Shown: positions 37,445 to 48,374, counted from the stretch's first letter. The stretch: DNA of 64,000 bases from Geopseudomonas sagittaria (GCF_900115715.1 NZ_FOXM01000001.1:400454-464453); one strand, 5' to 3'. The notes: a model not told the origin generated them from the sequence alone. Made by a program: numbers and translations.

Positions 37445-38527
37445 TCAATCGCCCAGCGCCGCCAGCTGGTCGGCCTGGTATTCCTGCAGCAGCGGCTCGA
37501 TCACCTGCTCCACCGCGCCGCCCATGATCTCGTTCAGCGAGTACAGGGTCAGGTTGATGCGGTGGTCGGTGACCCGACCCTGCGGGAAGTTGTAGGTGCG
37601 GATGCGCTCGGAACGATCCCCGGAGCCGACCAGCAGCTTGCGCGTCTCGGAGATTTCCTTGTGCGCGGCGGCGTCCTGCTGGTCCTGCAGGCGGGCCGCC
37701 AGCCAGCCCATGGCGCGGGCGCGGTTCTTGTGCTGCGAGCGTTCTTCCTGGCACTCGACCACCATGCCGGTCGGCAGGTGGGTGATGCGCACCGCCGAGT
37801 CGGTCTTGTTGATGTGCTGGCCGCCGGCGCCGGAAGCGCGGTAGGTGTCGACGCGCAGGTCGGCTGGGTTGATCTCGATGGCCGCCTGCTCGTCGGGCTC
37901 GGGCAGCACCGCCACGGTGCAGGCCGAGGTGTGGATGCGCCCCTGCGATTCGGTTTCCGGCACGCGCTGCACCCGGTGGGCGCCGGACTCGAACTTGAGC
38001 TTGGCGTAGACGTTGTCGCCCTCGACGCGGGCGATCACCTCCTTGTAGCCGCCGTGCTCGCCCTCGCTCTCGGAGAGGATCTCGACGCGCCAGCCCTGGC
38101 GCTCGGCGTAGCGCGAGTACATGCGGAACAGGTCGCCGGAGAAGATCGCCGCCTCGTCGCCGCCGGTGCCGGCGCGGATCTCGAGGAACACGTTGCGCCC
38201 GTCGTTGGGGTCCTTGGGCAGCAGCATGCGTTGCAGGCGGCTCTCCAGCACCTCGAGCTGCGCCTTGGCCGCGGTCACTTCCTCCTCGGCCATCGCGCGC
38301 AGGTCGGGATCGCTGTCCTTGAGCAGCGCCTGGGCGCCCTCGAGGTCGCCCAGCACCTTGCGGAACTCGCGGAAGGCGGCGTTGACCGGCTCGATCTCCG
38401 CATATTCGCGGGAGTAGGCGCGGAATTTGGTCTGGTCGCTGATCACCTCGGCGTCGCCGAGCAGCGCGGTCAGCTCCTCGAAACGGTCCTGCAGGGTATC
38501 GAGCTTGTTCAGCAGCGAGGCTTTCAT
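37445..38527 (-). CDS. prfA: Peptide chain release factor 1
   Basis: 360 residues from ATG 38525-38527 ([20 protein letters not shown]), the standard RF1 length. The GGQ motif in [17 protein letters not shown] triggers peptidyl-tRNA hydrolysis, and the stop-codon-reading PxT is PET in [14 protein letters not shown], indicating UAA/UAG specificity (RF1). Downstream of hemA as in many gammaproteobacteria. The Gln of GGQ is the target of PrmC, encoded next. Confidence 0.96.
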   Translation of the reverse strand: MKASLLNKLDTLQDRFEELTALLGDAEVISDQTKFRAYSREYAEIEPVNAAFREFRKVLGDLEGAQALLKDSDPDLRAMAEEEVTAAKAQLEVLESRLQRMLLPKDPNDGRNVFLEIRAGTGGDEAAIFSGDLFRMYSRYAERQGWRVEILSESEGEHGGYKEVIARVEGDNVYAKLKFESGAHRVQRVPETESQGRIHTSACTVAVLPEPDEQAAIEINPADLRVDTYRASGAGGQHINKTDSAVRITHLPTGMVVECQEERSQHKNRARAMGWLAARLQDQQDAAAHKEISETRKLLVGSGDRSERIRTYNFPQGRVTDHRINLTLYSLNEIMGGAVEQVIEPLLQEYQADQLAALGD

Positions 38528-38585
38528 CGGTGGTTTCACCATGGCCGGCGCCACGCCGGTCGATCGGCGCGGCGCGCACGGGCGG

Positions 38586-39854
38586 TTAGCGGTTGTGCCC
38601 GGCCCCGTCGAGGTCGAGCAGTTCCTGGGCTACGGCCAGCGCATCGTGGCGGCCGGCGGCGGAAAACTTCTTCAGCTGCACGCTGGGCGCATGCAGCAGC
38701 TTGTTGGTCAGGCCACGGGCCAGCTGGGCCAGCACGTCCTCGGCCGGGATGCCGTTGCCGAGCTGGCGCAGGGCCTTGGCCAGCTCCTCGTCGCGCAGCT
38801 GTTCGGCGCGCTGGCGGTAGCCGCGCAGCAGGTCGACGCTGTCGCGCTCGCGCAGGCGCGCCATGAACTCGTCGACCCCGGTCAGCACCAGCTCCTCGGC
38901 GGCGCGCGCAGCGCCCTGGCGGCTGCGCAGGTTCTCGGCGATGACCTCGTGCAGATCGTCGACGGTGTACAGGTAGACGTCGTCCAGTTCGCCGACTTCC
39001 GGCTCGATGTCGCGCGGCACGGCGATGTCGACCATGAATACCGGGCGGTGCTTGCGCTTCTTCAGCGCGCGCTCCACCGCGCCCTTGCCGAGAATCGGCA
39101 GCGGGCTGGCGGTGGAGCTGATGACGATGTCGCTGTTGACCAGTTGCTCGGGAATGTCGGCCAGCAGCACGGCCTGGCCGCCGACCTCCTCGGCCAGTTG
39201 GCTGGCGCGCTCGAGGGTGCGGTTGGCCACCACGATGCGCCGGATGCCCTGCTCGTGCAGGTGGCGGGCGACCAGGGTGATGGTCTCGCCGGCGCCGATC
39301 AGCAGCGCCTGGCTGCGCGGCAGGTCGCTGAAGATCTGCTTGGCCAGGCTCACCGCGGCGAAGGCCACCGACACCGGGTTCTCGCCGATGCGGGTGTCGG
39401 TGCGCACGGTCTTGGCGGTGCTGAAGGTGGCCTGGAACAGCCGGCCGAGCAGCGGGCCGAGGGTGCCGGCCTCGCGGGCGCTGGCGTAGGCGTCCTTCAT
39501 CTGGCCGAGGATCTGCGGCTCGCCGAGGATCATCGAGTCCAGCCCGCAGGCCACGCGCATCATGTGGCGCACCGCGTCGTTGTCCTCGTGGATGTAGGCA
39601 CAGGCGCGCAGTTCGTCGAGGCTGAGGCCGTGGTAGCCGGCCAGCCAGGCGAGGATCGCCTCGGCCTGCGCCTCGTCCAGCGCCAGGTACAGCTCGCTGC
39701 GGTTGCAGGTGGAGAGGATCGCCGCCTCGCGGCACGGCGTCACCCGGCACAGCTGCTGCAGGGCCTCGACCAGCTGCTCGGGGCCGAAAGCCACGCGCTC
39801 GCGGACCGCCACGGATGCGGTTTTATGGTTGATGCCGAGGGCGAGAAAAGCCAT
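38586..39854 (-). CDS. hemA: Glutamyl-tRNA reductase
   Basis: 422 residues from ATG 39852-39854 ([20 protein letters not shown]). The catalytic Cys lies in [15 protein letters not shown]; the NADPH-binding segment is [17 protein letters not shown]. It reduces glutamyl-tRNA to glutamate-1-semialdehyde, the first committed step of tetrapyrrole synthesis. Divergent from the TPR lipoprotein and lolB, and first gene of the hemA-prfA-prmC run. The [13 protein letters not shown] motif is intact. Confidence 0.96.
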   Translation of the reverse strand: MAFLALGINHKTASVAVRERVAFGPEQLVEALQQLCRVTPCREAAILSTCNRSELYLALDEAQAEAILAWLAGYHGLSLDELRACAYIHEDNDAVRHMMRVACGLDSMILGEPQILGQMKDAYASAREAGTLGPLLGRLFQATFSTAKTVRTDTRIGENPVSVAFAAVSLAKQIFSDLPRSQALLIGAGETITLVARHLHEQGIRRIVVANRTLERASQLAEEVGGQAVLLADIPEQLVNSDIVISSTASPLPILGKGAVERALKKRKHRPVFMVDIAVPRDIEPEVGELDDVYLYTVDDLHEVIAENLRSRQGAARAAEELVLTGVDEFMARLRERDSVDLLRGYRQRAEQLRDEELAKALRQLGNGIPAEDVLAQLARGLTNKLLHAPSVQLKKFSAAGRHDALAVAQELLDLDGAGHNR

Positions 39855-40030
39855 GCGGGGCTGCTGAGGTGGCCTGGAAGCCGACAATTGTCCTACTTAG
39901 GCCGGTGCAGGACAACTGCCTGACGTAGCCGCTCCCCTCGGCCCGACGATGACGCCCGGCAAGCATGGGATTGACGGGGCGCTTGTGGCATGATTGGCCG
40001 ACTTGCCGGTGAGCCCGCCTAATGCCTGCC

Positions 40031-41764
40031 ATGAACAAATCCTTCGCGTTGTTGAGCGCCTTCGCCCTGCTGGGTGGCTGCCAGATTCTGCCCTCCGCCC
40101 GCCCCGACGCGGCGGCGCCGACAACCGAGACCGCCACCCCGCCGAGCGCGGCCGTTGCCGCCGTACCCAGCGCCCCGTTCAGCCGCGACACCCTGTACAG
40201 CCTGCTGGTCGCCGAACTGGCCGGACAGCGCGACCGCTTCGATATCGCCCTGGCCAACTACGTCGAGCAGGCCCACGCCACCGGCGACCCGGCGGTGGCC
40301 GAGCGCGCCTTCCGCATCGCCGAGTACCTGGGCGCCGACGAGGCCGCGCTGGAAACCGCCCTGCTGTGGGCCGACAGCGCCGAGGACAACCTCGATGCCC
40401 AGCGCGTCGCCGCCGTCCAGCTGGCCCGCGCCGGTCGCCACGACCAGGCCATGCTGTATATGGAGCAGGTGCTGCAGGCCAAGGGCGACACCCACTTCGA
40501 CTTCCTCGCCCTGAGCGCCGCCCAGCTCGACCCCGAGGCCAGGGCCGGCCTGCTGCAAAGCTTCGAGCAGCTGCTCGCGCGCTACCCGGACAATGCCCAG
40601 CTGGTATTCGGCCGCGCCGTGCTGCTGCAGCAGGACGGCCGCAGCGAGGAGGCCCTGGCCAGCCTTGAGGCACACCCCGCCGGCAGCCGCGAGGTCGCCC
40701 CGCTGCTGCTGCGCGCCCGTCTGCTGCGCTCACTGGAGCGCAGCGAGGAGTCCCTGCCGCTGCTCAAGGACGGCCTGCGCCGGCACCCCGACGACAAGCG
40801 CCTTCGCCTGACCTATGCCCGCCAGCTGCTGGAGGCGCAACAGCTGGAGGCGGCGCGCGCGCAGTTCATCGAGCTGCAGCAGCGCTTTCCCGAGGACGAC
40901 GACCTGCGCCTGTCGCTGGCCCTGGTCAGCTTCGAGGCCAAGGCCTGGGACGAGTCACGCGCCCTCCTCCAGGAACTGATCGAGCGCGACAGCCATGTCG
41001 ACGCCGCCCACTTCAACCTCGGCCGCATCGCTGAGCAGGAAAGCGACAGCCGCGTCGCCCTGCGTGAGTACGCCGAGGTCGGCCCGGGCAACGACTACCT
41101 GCCGGCGCAGGTGCGCCGCACCGAGCTGCTGGTCAAGGCCGGACGCAGTGGCGAAGCCGAACGCCTGCTCGCCAGCGAGCGTGACAGCCAGCCCGACTAT
41201 GCCCTGCAGCTGTACCTGATCGAGATCGAGAGCCTGACCAAGCAGCAGCGCCTCGACGCCGCCTGGCAGCGCATCAGCGCGGCCCTCGAGCAGTTCCCGG
41301 AGGATCTCAACCTGATCTACACCCGCGCCATGCTCGCCGAAAAGCGTGGCAACCTGGCCGGCCTGGAACAGGACCTGCGCTTCATCATCGAGCGCGAACC
41401 GGACAACGCCATGGCGCTCAACGCCCTCGGCTACACCCTGGCCGACCGCACCACCCGCTATGCCGAGGCCCACGAGCTGATCACCAGGGCCTACGAACTC
41501 AATCCCGACGACCCCGCGATCCTCGACAGCCTGGGCTGGGTCAACTACCGCATGGGCAACCTGACCGAGGCCGAGCAACTGCTGCGCCAGGCCCTCCAGC
41601 GCATGCCCGACCATGAGGTCGCCGCCCATCTCGGCGAAGTGCTGTGGGTCAGCGGCCAGCAGGACGCGGCGCGCAAGGTCTGGCGCCAGGCGCTGAGCGA
41701 TACGCCGGACAGCAGCGTGCTGCAGGAAACCCTCAAGCGCCTGACCGGCAAGGTGCAGCCATGA
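40031..41764 (+). CDS. TPR-repeat lipoprotein upstream of lolB
   Basis: 577 residues from ATG 40031 ([20 protein letters not shown]; an ATG at 40022 is also possible). The lipobox LLGGC predicts a lipid-modified Cys. Mature part: many tetratricopeptide repeats (for example [77 protein letters not shown]). It is the gene found upstream of lolB in Pseudomonas (PA4667-like, from memory). A scaffold or assembly role at the envelope is likely, but no specific partner is known to me. It is coupled to lolB by an ATGA overlap. Confidence 0.83.
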   Translation: MNKSFALLSAFALLGGCQILPSARPDAAAPTTETATPPSAAVAAVPSAPFSRDTLYSLLVAELAGQRDRFDIALANYVEQAHATGDPAVAERAFRIAEYLGADEAALETALLWADSAEDNLDAQRVAAVQLARAGRHDQAMLYMEQVLQAKGDTHFDFLALSAAQLDPEARAGLLQSFEQLLARYPDNAQLVFGRAVLLQQDGRSEEALASLEAHPAGSREVAPLLLRARLLRSLERSEESLPLLKDGLRRHPDDKRLRLTYARQLLEAQQLEAARAQFIELQQRFPEDDDLRLSLALVSFEAKAWDESRALLQELIERDSHVDAAHFNLGRIAEQESDSRVALREYAEVGPGNDYLPAQVRRTELLVKAGRSGEAERLLASERDSQPDYALQLYLIEIESLTKQQRLDAAWQRISAALEQFPEDLNLIYTRAMLAEKRGNLAGLEQDLRFIIEREPDNAMALNALGYTLADRTTRYAEAHELITRAYELNPDDPAILDSLGWVNYRMGNLTEAEQLLRQALQRMPDHEVAAHLGEVLWVSGQQDAARKVWRQALSDTPDSSVLQETLKRLTGKVQP

Positions 41765-42378
41765 ACGCGCGCAGCCTGCTGCTGCTCGCCGGCCTGCTGC
41801 TGCTCGCCGGTTGCGCCGGTATCGGCCCGCGCGAGGACCTCGGTGGCCAGGGCGAAGCCGCCAGCTGGCGCAGCCACAAGGCCCAGGTCGCCAGCATCGA
41901 CGGCTGGCAGATCAGCGGCAAGGTCGGCATCCGCGCACCACAGGACTCCGGCAGCGGCACGCTGTTCTGGCTGCAGCGCCAGGACTACTACGACATTCGC
42001 CTGTCCGGCCCGCTCGGTCGCGGCGCCGCCCGCCTGACCGGCCGCGAGGGCGACATCCAGCTCGAGGTGGCCAACCAGGGCCGCTACCAGGCCGAATCCC
42101 CGGAGGCGCTGCTGGAGGAACAGCTCGGCTGGCGCCTGCCGGTCTCGCACCTGCTGTGGTGGGTGCGCGGCCTGCCCGCGCCGACCAGCAAGAGCCGGGT
42201 GACCCTGGATGCCGACAGCCACCTGTCCCAGCTCGAGCAGGATGGCTGGCGGGTCGAATACACCAACTACCGCCTGCAGCACGGCTACTGGCTGCCCGAG
42301 CGGCTCAAGCTGTTCGGCCAGAACCTCGACATCACCCTGGTGATCAAGGAGTGGCAGCCCCGCCGCCTCGGCCTGTAA
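41761..42378 (+). CDS. lolB: LolB, outer-membrane lipoprotein receptor
   Basis: 205 residues. Signal and lipobox [20 protein letters not shown]; the mature protein has [50 protein letters not shown], the LolB beta-sheet core. It accepts lipoproteins from LolA and inserts them in the outer membrane. The start overlaps the TPR gene stop (ATGA). Directly followed by ispE, as in other gammaproteobacteria. Confidence 0.94.
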   Translation: MNARSLLLLAGLLLLAGCAGIGPREDLGGQGEAASWRSHKAQVASIDGWQISGKVGIRAPQDSGSGTLFWLQRQDYYDIRLSGPLGRGAARLTGREGDIQLEVANQGRYQAESPEALLEEQLGWRLPVSHLLWWVRGLPAPTSKSRVTLDADSHLSQLEQDGWRVEYTNYRLQHGYWLPERLKLFGQNLDITLVIKEWQPRRLGL

Positions 42379-42392
42379 CTGCCCACCGCCCC

Positions 42393-43268
42393 ATGACCGA
42401 CATGCACGAAGCCACCCTGATCCTGCCGGCCCCGGCCAAGCTCAACCTGTTCCTGCACATCCTCGGCCGCCGTCCCGACGGCTATCACGAGCTGCAGACG
42501 GTGTTCCAGTTCCTCGACCACGGCGACGAGCTGGGCTTTCGCCGGCGCGACGACGGCGAGATCCGCCTGCACAGCGACATCCCCGGCGTGCCCCACGACA
42601 GCAACCTGATCGTGCGCGCCGCGCGGCGCCTGCAGGAGGAGTGCGGCACCGGTCTGGGCGCCGACATCTGGCTGGACAAGCGCCTGCCCATGGGCGGCGG
42701 CATCGGCGGCGGCAGCTCGGACGCCGCCACCACCCTGCTCGGCCTCGACCACCTGTGGCAGCTCGGCCTCGGCGTCGAGCGCCTGGCCGCGCTCGGTCTG
42801 GAGCTGGGCGCCGACGTGCCGGTGTTCGTCCGCGGCCATGCCGCGTTCGCCGGCGGCGTCGGCGAGCGGCTGGTCCCGGTCACCCTCGAGGAGCCGTGGT
42901 TTCTCGTTGCCGTGCCGCAAGTGTCTGTCAGCACAGCAGAAATTTTCTCGGCGCCGGAGTTGACACGCGACACCCCGGCCATTAGAGTTTGCGGCCTTCC
43001 CGAAGGGGGCGGTCATAACGACTGCCAGCCGGTGGTCGAGCAGCGTTACCCAGAAGTACGTAACGCCTTGAACTTGCTGAACAAATTTGTTCCCGCAAGA
43101 ATGACCGGCACCGGAGCTTGTGTGTTTGGGAGCTTCCCAAACCGTGACGATGCTGATAAAGTCTCGCGCCAGCTTCCGGCCACTCTGCCAAGCTTCGTAG
43201 CTCAGGGACGCAACATCTCGATGTTGCATCGCAGGCTCGAAACGCTGGCACAGGAAGTGAGTGCATAG
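42393..43268 (+). CDS. ispE: 4-diphosphocytidyl-2-C-methyl-D-erythritol kinase
   Basis: 291 residues from ATG 42393 ([25 protein letters not shown]); ATG 42402 is an alternative. GHMP-kinase motifs: [28 protein letters not shown] (ATP-binding), and [11 protein letters not shown] near the end. It phosphorylates CDP-ME in the non-mevalonate isoprenoid pathway. The last about 120 codons (from 42900) shift to poorly used codons (TTT, GTT, AGA, CTT, GTA) while the protein stays family-typical. tRNA genes follow 18 nt downstream. Confidence 0.94.
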   Translation: MTDMHEATLILPAPAKLNLFLHILGRRPDGYHELQTVFQFLDHGDELGFRRRDDGEIRLHSDIPGVPHDSNLIVRAARRLQEECGTGLGADIWLDKRLPMGGGIGGGSSDAATTLLGLDHLWQLGLGVERLAALGLELGADVPVFVRGHAAFAGGVGERLVPVTLEEPWFLVAVPQVSVSTAEIFSAPELTRDTPAIRVCGLPEGGGHNDCQPVVEQRYPEVRNALNLLNKFVPARMTGTGACVFGSFPNRDDADKVSRQLPATLPSFVAQGRNISMLHRRLETLAQEVSA

Positions 43269-43286
43269 CACTCGGTTATACGATAC

Positions 43287-43361
43287 AGGGGCGTCGCCAA
43301 GCGGTAAGGCAGCAGGTTTTGATCCTGCCATGCGTTGGTTCGAATCCAGCCGCCCCTGCCA
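43287..43361 (+). tRNA. tRNA-Gln (anticodon TTG), copy 1
   Basis: Acceptor stem AGGGGCG / CGCCCCT (43287-43293, 43351-43357), anticodon stem GCAGG/CCTGC with loop TTTTGAT and anticodon TTG at 43319-43321, T-loop TTCGAAT, discriminator G and encoded CCA (43359-43361). It reads CAA, and CAG by wobble. It lies directly after ispE and probably has its own promoter (TTATAC-like -10 around 43276). Confidence 0.97.
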
Positions 43362-43408
43362 TAACCTCTCGAGGTTCGTTTACCGGGTTCGCATTCAATT
43401 TACGCCAC

Positions 43409-43483
43409 AGGGGCGTCGCCAAGCGGTAAGGCAGCAGGTTTTGATCCTGCCATGCGTTGGTTCGAATCCAGCCGCCCCTGCCA
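43409..43483 (+). tRNA. tRNA-Gln (anticodon TTG), copy 2
   Basis: Identical to copy 1 over all 75 nt (anticodon TTG at 43441-43443, encoded CCA at 43481-43483), 122 bp further on with an unrelated 47-bp spacer. Together they form a small tRNA operon ending in the hairpin at 43492-43540. Confidence 0.97.
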
Positions 43484-43491
43484 TATTTTCG

Positions 43492-43542
43492 AAAAACCTT
43501 TGTGGTTTTGCGGCACACCCGCGAGCTCACAAAGGTTTTTTG
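43492..43542 (+). terminator. Terminator of the tRNA-Gln pair
   Basis: 13-bp inverted repeat AAAAACCTTTGTG (43492-43504) / CACAAAGGTTTTT (43528-43540) with a 23-nt loop and a following T. The A and T runs at both sides allow termination in either direction. It lies 40 nt before the prs start. Confidence 0.8.
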
Positions 43543-43579
43543 TTCATCCAGGTCCACCCTCAGCCGGCAGGTACTGCGC

Positions 43580-44521
43580 GTGTCCAAGATGATGGTCTTC
43601 ACGGGGAACGCCAACCCCGATCTCGCCCGCCGTGTCGTGCGTCAATTGCATATCCCCCTCGGTGACGTTTCCGTCGGCAAGTTCTCCGACGGCGAAATCA
43701 GCGTGGAAATCAACGAGAACGTCCGCGGTAAGGACGTCTTCCTGATCCAGCCGACCTGCGCACCGACCAACGACAACCTGATGGAACTGGTGGTGATGGC
43801 CGACGCCTTCCGCCGCTCTTCCGCCAGCCGCATCACCGCGGTCATCCCCTACTTCGGCTATGCCCGCCAGGATCGCCGTCCGCGCTCCGCTCGCGTGGCA
43901 ATCACCGCCAAGGTAGTGGCCGACATGCTGACCGTGGTCGGCATCGACCGCGTGCTCACCGTCGATCTGCACGCCGACCAGATCCAGGGCTTCTTCGACA
44001 TGCCGGTAGACAACATCTACGGCTCGCCGGTCCTGGTCGACGACATCGAGGATCAGCGCTTCGAGAACCTGATGATCGTCTCCCCGGATATCGGTGGCGT
44101 GGTGCGCGCGCGCGCCGTGGCCAAGAGCCTGGGCGTCGATCTGGCGATCATCGACAAGCGCCGGCCGAAAGCCAACCAGTCCGAGGTGATGCACATCATC
44201 GGTGACGTGGAGGGCCGTACCTGCATCCTGGTCGACGACATGGTGGATACCGCGGGCACCCTGTGCCATGCCGCCACCGCGCTGAAGAAGCACGGCGCCG
44301 CCAAGGTCTACGCCTACTGCACCCACCCGGTGCTGTCCGGCCGCGCCATCGAGAACATCGAGAACTCGGTGCTCGACGAGCTGGTGGTGACCAACACCAT
44401 TCCGCTGTCCGCTGCCGCCCAGGCCTGCGAGCGCATCCGCCAGCTGGACATCGGTCCGGTGGTCGCCGAAGCCGTACGCCGCATCAGCAACGAAGAATCC
44501 ATCAGCGCCATGTTCCGCTAA
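43580..44521 (+). CDS. prs: Ribose-phosphate pyrophosphokinase
   Basis: 313 residues from GTG 43580, giving (V)[19 protein letters not shown] as in other pseudomonads; ATG 43589 is a weaker alternative. PRPP-binding loop [21 protein letters not shown]/Mg motifs [13 protein letters not shown] and [12 protein letters not shown]. It makes PRPP for nucleotide, His and Trp synthesis. Good codon bias for high expression. Followed by rplY as usual. Confidence 0.96.
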   Translation: MSKMMVFTGNANPDLARRVVRQLHIPLGDVSVGKFSDGEISVEINENVRGKDVFLIQPTCAPTNDNLMELVVMADAFRRSSASRITAVIPYFGYARQDRRPRSARVAITAKVVADMLTVVGIDRVLTVDLHADQIQGFFDMPVDNIYGSPVLVDDIEDQRFENLMIVSPDIGGVVRARAVAKSLGVDLAIIDKRRPKANQSEVMHIIGDVEGRTCILVDDMVDTAGTLCHAATALKKHGAAKVYAYCTHPVLSGRAIENIENSVLDELVVTNTIPLSAAAQACERIRQLDIGPVVAEAVRRISNEESISAMFR

Positions 44522-44569
44522 GGAACGGGCGCCGATACAACCGCTCCGCCTCTGCGCGGAGCCTTAGCC

Positions 44570-44609
44570 AACAGCCCGAACGCTGGTCGCAAGTGTTTCG
44601 GGAGCTGTT
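44570..44609 (+). promoter_or_regulatory. Hairpins in the prs-rplY spacer
   Basis: An outer pair AACAGC (44570-44575) / GCTGTT (44604-44609), with CCGAA / TTCGG inside, ends 8 nt before the GGAGA ribosome site of rplY. A second hairpin GCTCCGC / GCGGAGC (44543-44562) precedes it. They could modulate rplY translation or processing, for example by ribosomal protein L25. Confidence 0.45.
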
Positions 44610-44628
44610 GTCACCCTGGAGAAATACC

Positions 44629-45216
44629 ATGACCAATTTTGCCCTGAATGCCGAAGCGCGTTCCGACCTGGGGAAAGGTGCGAGCCGCCGCCTGCGTCGT
44701 AACGCCAGCCTGGTTCCCGCCGTGATCTACGGTGGCGACAAGGCCCCGCTGTCCATCAGCCTGCTGGCCAAGGACTTCGCCAAGCTGCTGGAAAACGAAG
44801 CCAGCTACAGCCACGTGCTGAGCCTGAACGTCGACGGCACCGTTGAAACCGTGCTGATCAAGGCCCTGCAGCGTCACCCGGCCAAGGGCTTCGTCCTGCA
44901 CGCCGACTTCATCCGCGCCGTGGCCGACCACAAGCTGACCACCAGCGTACCGCTGCACTTCATCAACGCCGAAACCGCTGATGCCGTGAAGCTGCAGGGT
45001 GGCGAAGTCTCCCACACCATGTCGGAAGTGGAAGTTTCCTGCCTGCCGAAGGACCTGCCGGAGTTCATCGAAGTCGACCTGGCCAAGGTCGCCATCGGCC
45101 AGACCGTACACCTGTCCGACCTGACCGTTCCGGCCGGCGTCGAGCTGGTTGCCCTGGCCCACGGTAACGACCTGGCCATCGCCAACATCCACGCTTCCCG
45201 CGTGCAAGGCGAATAA
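44629..45216 (+). CDS. rplY: Ribosomal protein L25, long (Ctc/TL5) form
   Basis: 195 residues from ATG 44629, preceded by CTGGAGA. N-terminal L25 domain ([38 protein letters not shown]) binds 5S rRNA; the C-terminal beta domain ([31 protein letters not shown]) marks the long bacterial-TL5/Ctc type. Highly biased codon use. Followed by pth after 34 nt. Confidence 0.95.
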   Translation: MTNFALNAEARSDLGKGASRRLRRNASLVPAVIYGGDKAPLSISLLAKDFAKLLENEASYSHVLSLNVDGTVETVLIKALQRHPAKGFVLHADFIRAVADHKLTTSVPLHFINAETADAVKLQGGEVSHTMSEVEVSCLPKDLPEFIEVDLAKVAIGQTVHLSDLTVPAGVELVALAHGNDLAIANIHASRVQGE

Positions 45217-45250
45217 GTCACTCGTTGACTGAGCCAAGAGAGCCCCTGTC

Positions 45251-45835
45251 GTGACTGCCATTCAACTGATCGTCGGTCTGGGTAACCCCGGTCCCGAATA
45301 CGAACAGACCCGGCACAACGCAGGGGCTCTTTTCGTCGAGCGCCTGGCCCGCCAGCAGGGCGTCAGCCTGAGCGCCGACCGCAAGTACTTTGGCCTGGTC
45401 GGCAAGTTCAGCCACCAGGGCCGCGACGTTCGCCTGCTCATCCCCACCACCTACATGAACCGCAGCGGCCAGTCCGTGGCGGCGCTGGCGAATTTCTTCC
45501 GCATTCCGCCGGCGGCCATCCTGGTGGCCCACGACGAACTCGACATGCCCCCCGGCACCGCCAAGCTCAAAGTGGGCGGCGGCCATGGCGGGCACAACGG
45601 ACTGCGCGACATCATCGCCCAGCTCGGCAACCAGAATTCCTTCCATCGCCTGCGGCTCGGCATCGGCCACCCTGGCGACAAGCACCTCGTCTCCGGCTTC
45701 GTCCTCGGCCGGGCTCCGCGCAGCGAACAGGAAAAGCTCGAGGCAAGCATCGACTTCGCCCTCGACGTGCTGCCGGAAATGCTCGCCGGTGACTGGACCA
45801 AGGCCATGCAGAAACTGCACAGCCAGAAAGCCTGA
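45251..45835 (+). CDS. pth: Peptidyl-tRNA hydrolase
   Basis: 194 residues with GTG start at 45251 ([23 protein letters not shown]). Catalytic His in [11 protein letters not shown], Asp in [23 protein letters not shown] and FVLGRAP are conserved. It recycles peptidyl-tRNA released by aborted translation. Operonic with rplY upstream and ychF downstream. Confidence 0.96.
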   Translation: MTAIQLIVGLGNPGPEYEQTRHNAGALFVERLARQQGVSLSADRKYFGLVGKFSHQGRDVRLLIPTTYMNRSGQSVAALANFFRIPPAAILVAHDELDMPPGTAKLKVGGGHGGHNGLRDIIAQLGNQNSFHRLRLGIGHPGDKHLVSGFVLGRAPRSEQEKLEASIDFALDVLPEMLAGDWTKAMQKLHSQKA

Positions 45836-45876
45836 GCCATCTCCACGATCGAACTCATCTCCGCGAGGGATACACC

Positions 45877-46977
45877 ATGGGATTCAACTGCGGCATCGTC
45901 GGCCTGCCCAACGTCGGCAAGTCCACCCTGTTCAACGCCCTGACCAAATCCGGCATCGCCGCGGAGAACTTCCCGTTCTGCACCATCGAGCCGAACAGCG
46001 GCATCGTGCCGATGCCCGACGCCCGCCTGGCGGCCCTGGCCGAGATCGTCAAACCCGAGCGCGTGCTGCCGACCACCATGGAGTTCGTCGACATCGCCGG
46101 CCTGGTCGCCGGCGCCTCCAAGGGTGAAGGCCTGGGCAACAAGTTCCTCGCCAACATCCGCGAGACCGACGCCATCGCCCACGTGGTGCGCTGCTTCGAG
46201 GACGACAACGTGATCCACGTGTCCAACTCGGTCGACCCCAAGCGCGACATCGAGATCATCGACCTGGAGCTGATCTTCGCCGACCTCGACAGCTGCGAAA
46301 AGCAGCTGCAGAAGGTCGCGCGCAACGCCAAGGGCGGCGACAAGGAAGCCCTGGCCCAGAAGGCGATCCTCGAGCAGCTGATCCCGCACTTCACCGAGGG
46401 CAAGCCGGCGCGCACCCTGATGAAGAACATGAGCAGCGACGAGAAGGCGCTGATCCGCGGCTTCCACCTGCTCACCAGCAAGCCGGTGATGTACATCGCC
46501 AACGTCGCCGAGGACGGCTTCGAGAACAACCCGCTGCTCGACGTGGTCAAGGCCATCGCCGAGGAAGAAGGCGCCCTCGTGGTGCCGGTGTGCAACAAGA
46601 TCGAGGCGGAGATCGCCGAGCTGGAAGACGGCGAGGAGAAGGACATGTTCCTCGAGTCGCTGGGCCTGGAAGAGCCGGGCCTCAACCGCGTGATCCGCGC
46701 CGGCTACCAGCTGCTCAACCTGCAGACCTACTTCACCGCCGGGGTCAAGGAAGTGCGCGCCTGGACCGTCAAGGTCGGCGCCACCGCGCCGCAGGCCGCC
46801 GCGGTGATCCACACCGACTTCGAGAAGGGCTTCATCCGCGCCGAAGTCATCGCCTACGACGACTTCATCCAGTACAAGGGCGAAGCCGGCGCCAAGGAAG
46901 CCGGCAAGTGGCGCCTGGAAGGCAAGGACTACATCGTCAAGGACGGCGACGTGATGCACTTCCGCTTCAACGTCTGA
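45877..46977 (+). CDS. ychF: YchF, OBG-family ATPase/GTPase
   Basis: 366 residues. G1 motif [15 protein letters not shown]3 [20 protein letters not shown] in the G4 position (Glu rather than Asp, the YchF feature associated with ATP preference), and C-terminal TGS-type domain ([20 protein letters not shown]). It is a conserved ribosome-associated regulator of stress responses. Followed by a clear terminator. Confidence 0.95.
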   Translation: MGFNCGIVGLPNVGKSTLFNALTKSGIAAENFPFCTIEPNSGIVPMPDARLAALAEIVKPERVLPTTMEFVDIAGLVAGASKGEGLGNKFLANIRETDAIAHVVRCFEDDNVIHVSNSVDPKRDIEIIDLELIFADLDSCEKQLQKVARNAKGGDKEALAQKAILEQLIPHFTEGKPARTLMKNMSSDEKALIRGFHLLTSKPVMYIANVAEDGFENNPLLDVVKAIAEEEGALVVPVCNKIEAEIAELEDGEEKDMFLESLGLEEPGLNRVIRAGYQLLNLQTYFTAGVKEVRAWTVKVGATAPQAAAVIHTDFEKGFIRAEVIAYDDFIQYKGEAGAKEAGKWRLEGKDYIVKDGDVMHFRFNV

Positions 46978-46995
46978 GCCTCCCAGCGCTCTCGC

Positions 46996-47024
46996 CAAGC
47001 CCCGCCTCGTGCGGGGCTTGTGCT
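46996..47024 (+). terminator. Intrinsic terminator after ychF
   Basis: 10-bp stem CAAGCCCCGC / GCGGGGCTTG with loop CTCGT, then TGCTTTCT, 19 nt after the ychF stop. Confidence 0.85.
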
Positions 47025-47272
47025 TTCTGGCGGGATCATCGCCCCCTCTCCTCCCTCCGGGCTTGCGCACCGACAGCAGAATCGGCTGTTCCTCATCGGC
47101 TTTCAGCTTGCCAGGCTGGGCGGCAGCAGCAGATCAGCCGGGATTGTCGCCTGCGCGGGCCGACAATAGCGGCATCGCCAGACGTGCACACGCCGCCTGG
47201 CCGCTGAGCCAAGACATGGCACCACGCCCATCGCAGTGGCCGCCCGAGCCGATAGCCAAGAGGAACAACAAG

Positions 47273-48319
47273 ATGACCCGCTATATCGACGTCAATGACC
47301 TGAGCCGCCTGGTCGCCCGCCAGGGCCTGACCACCTGCCTGGCCGAGATGACCGAATACCTCCGCCAGGACTACCTGCGCTGGCCGGAGTTCGAGAAGTG
47401 CGCGCGCCTGGCCAACCACTCGGCCGACGGCGTGATCGAGCTGATGCCGGTATCCGATGCCTCGCTGTACTCGTTCAAGTACGTCAACGGCCACCCGAAG
47501 AACACCCGCGCCGGCATGCTCACCGTGATGGCCTTCGGCGCCCTCGGCGACGTCGACACCGGCAAGCCGGTGCTGCTCAGCGAACTGACCCTGACCACCG
47601 CCCTGCGCACCGCCGCCACCTCGGTGCTGGCCGCCAGCGTGCTGGCGCGCAAGGGCTCGCGCCGCATGGCGCTGATCGGCAACGGCTCGCAGAGCGAGTT
47701 CCAGGCCATCGCCTTCCACAGCATCCTCGGCATCGACGAGATCCGCCTGTACGACGTCGACCCGCAGGCCACCCGCAAGCTGGCTGGCAACCTGGCCGGT
47801 TTCCCCGGCATCAAGGTGATCATCGCCGACTCGGTGCACGACGCGGTGCGCGGTGCCGACATCGTCACCACGGTGACCGCCGACAAGGCCAACGCCACCA
47901 TCCTCACCCCGGAGATGATCGAGCCGGGCATGCACCTCAACGGCGTCGGCGGCGACTGCCCGGGCAAGACCGAGCTGCACCGCGACATCGTCGAAGCGGC
48001 CAGCGTGTTCGTCGAGTACGAGCCGCAGAGCCGCATCGAGGGCGAGATCCAGCAGCTGCCGGCCGGCTCGCCGACCACCGAGCTGTGGGAAGTGCTCAGC
48101 GGCGCGGCCGCCGGCCGGCGCAGCGACGCGGAAGTCACCCTGTTCGACTCGGTGGGCTTCGCCCTGGAAGACTACTCGGCCATGCGCTACGTGCGCGACG
48201 TCGCCGAGCGCCTGAACATCGGCAGCCTGATCGAGCTGGTGCCCAGCCCGCGCGATCCGAAGAACCTGTTCGCCCTGCTCGCCGAAGCCACCGAGCAGCC
48301 GGCCCTCAAGCGCGCCTGA
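47273..48319 (+). CDS. Ornithine cyclodeaminase
   Basis: 348 residues from ATG 47273 (MTRYIDVNDLSRLVARQGLTT). The family motifs are present: MPVSDASLYSFKYVNGHPKNTRAGMLTVMAFG for substrate binding, MALIGNGSQSEFQAIAFHSILGI for NAD, and LNGVGGDCPGKTELHRDIV with the conserved GGD. It converts L-ornithine to L-proline with ammonia release. Converges on the arginase gene, so together arginase and this enzyme form the arginine-to-proline route. Terminators lie between them. Confidence 0.9.
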   Translation: MTRYIDVNDLSRLVARQGLTTCLAEMTEYLRQDYLRWPEFEKCARLANHSADGVIELMPVSDASLYSFKYVNGHPKNTRAGMLTVMAFGALGDVDTGKPVLLSELTLTTALRTAATSVLAASVLARKGSRRMALIGNGSQSEFQAIAFHSILGIDEIRLYDVDPQATRKLAGNLAGFPGIKVIIADSVHDAVRGADIVTTVTADKANATILTPEMIEPGMHLNGVGGDCPGKTELHRDIVEAASVFVEYEPQSRIEGEIQQLPAGSPTTELWEVLSGAAAGRRSDAEVTLFDSVGFALEDYSAMRYVRDVAERLNIGSLIELVPSPRDPKNLFALLAEATEQPALKRA

Positions 48320-48341
48320 TCGCCGCACCGCGCTGCAGCCG

Positions 48342-48374
48342 AACGCCCCGCGCCGCCATGGCCCGGGGCGTTTT
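48342..48374 (+). terminator. Terminator after ornithine cyclodeaminase
   Basis: 9-bp stem AACGCCCCG (48342-48350) / CGGGGCGTT (48364-48372) followed by TT, 22 nt after the stop codon. Confidence 0.8.

Noticed and set aside
42900..43268. Frameshift or foreign gene fragment at the end of ispE
   Set aside because: The reading frame continues with family-typical IspE sequence ([22 protein letters not shown]); only codon choice changes.
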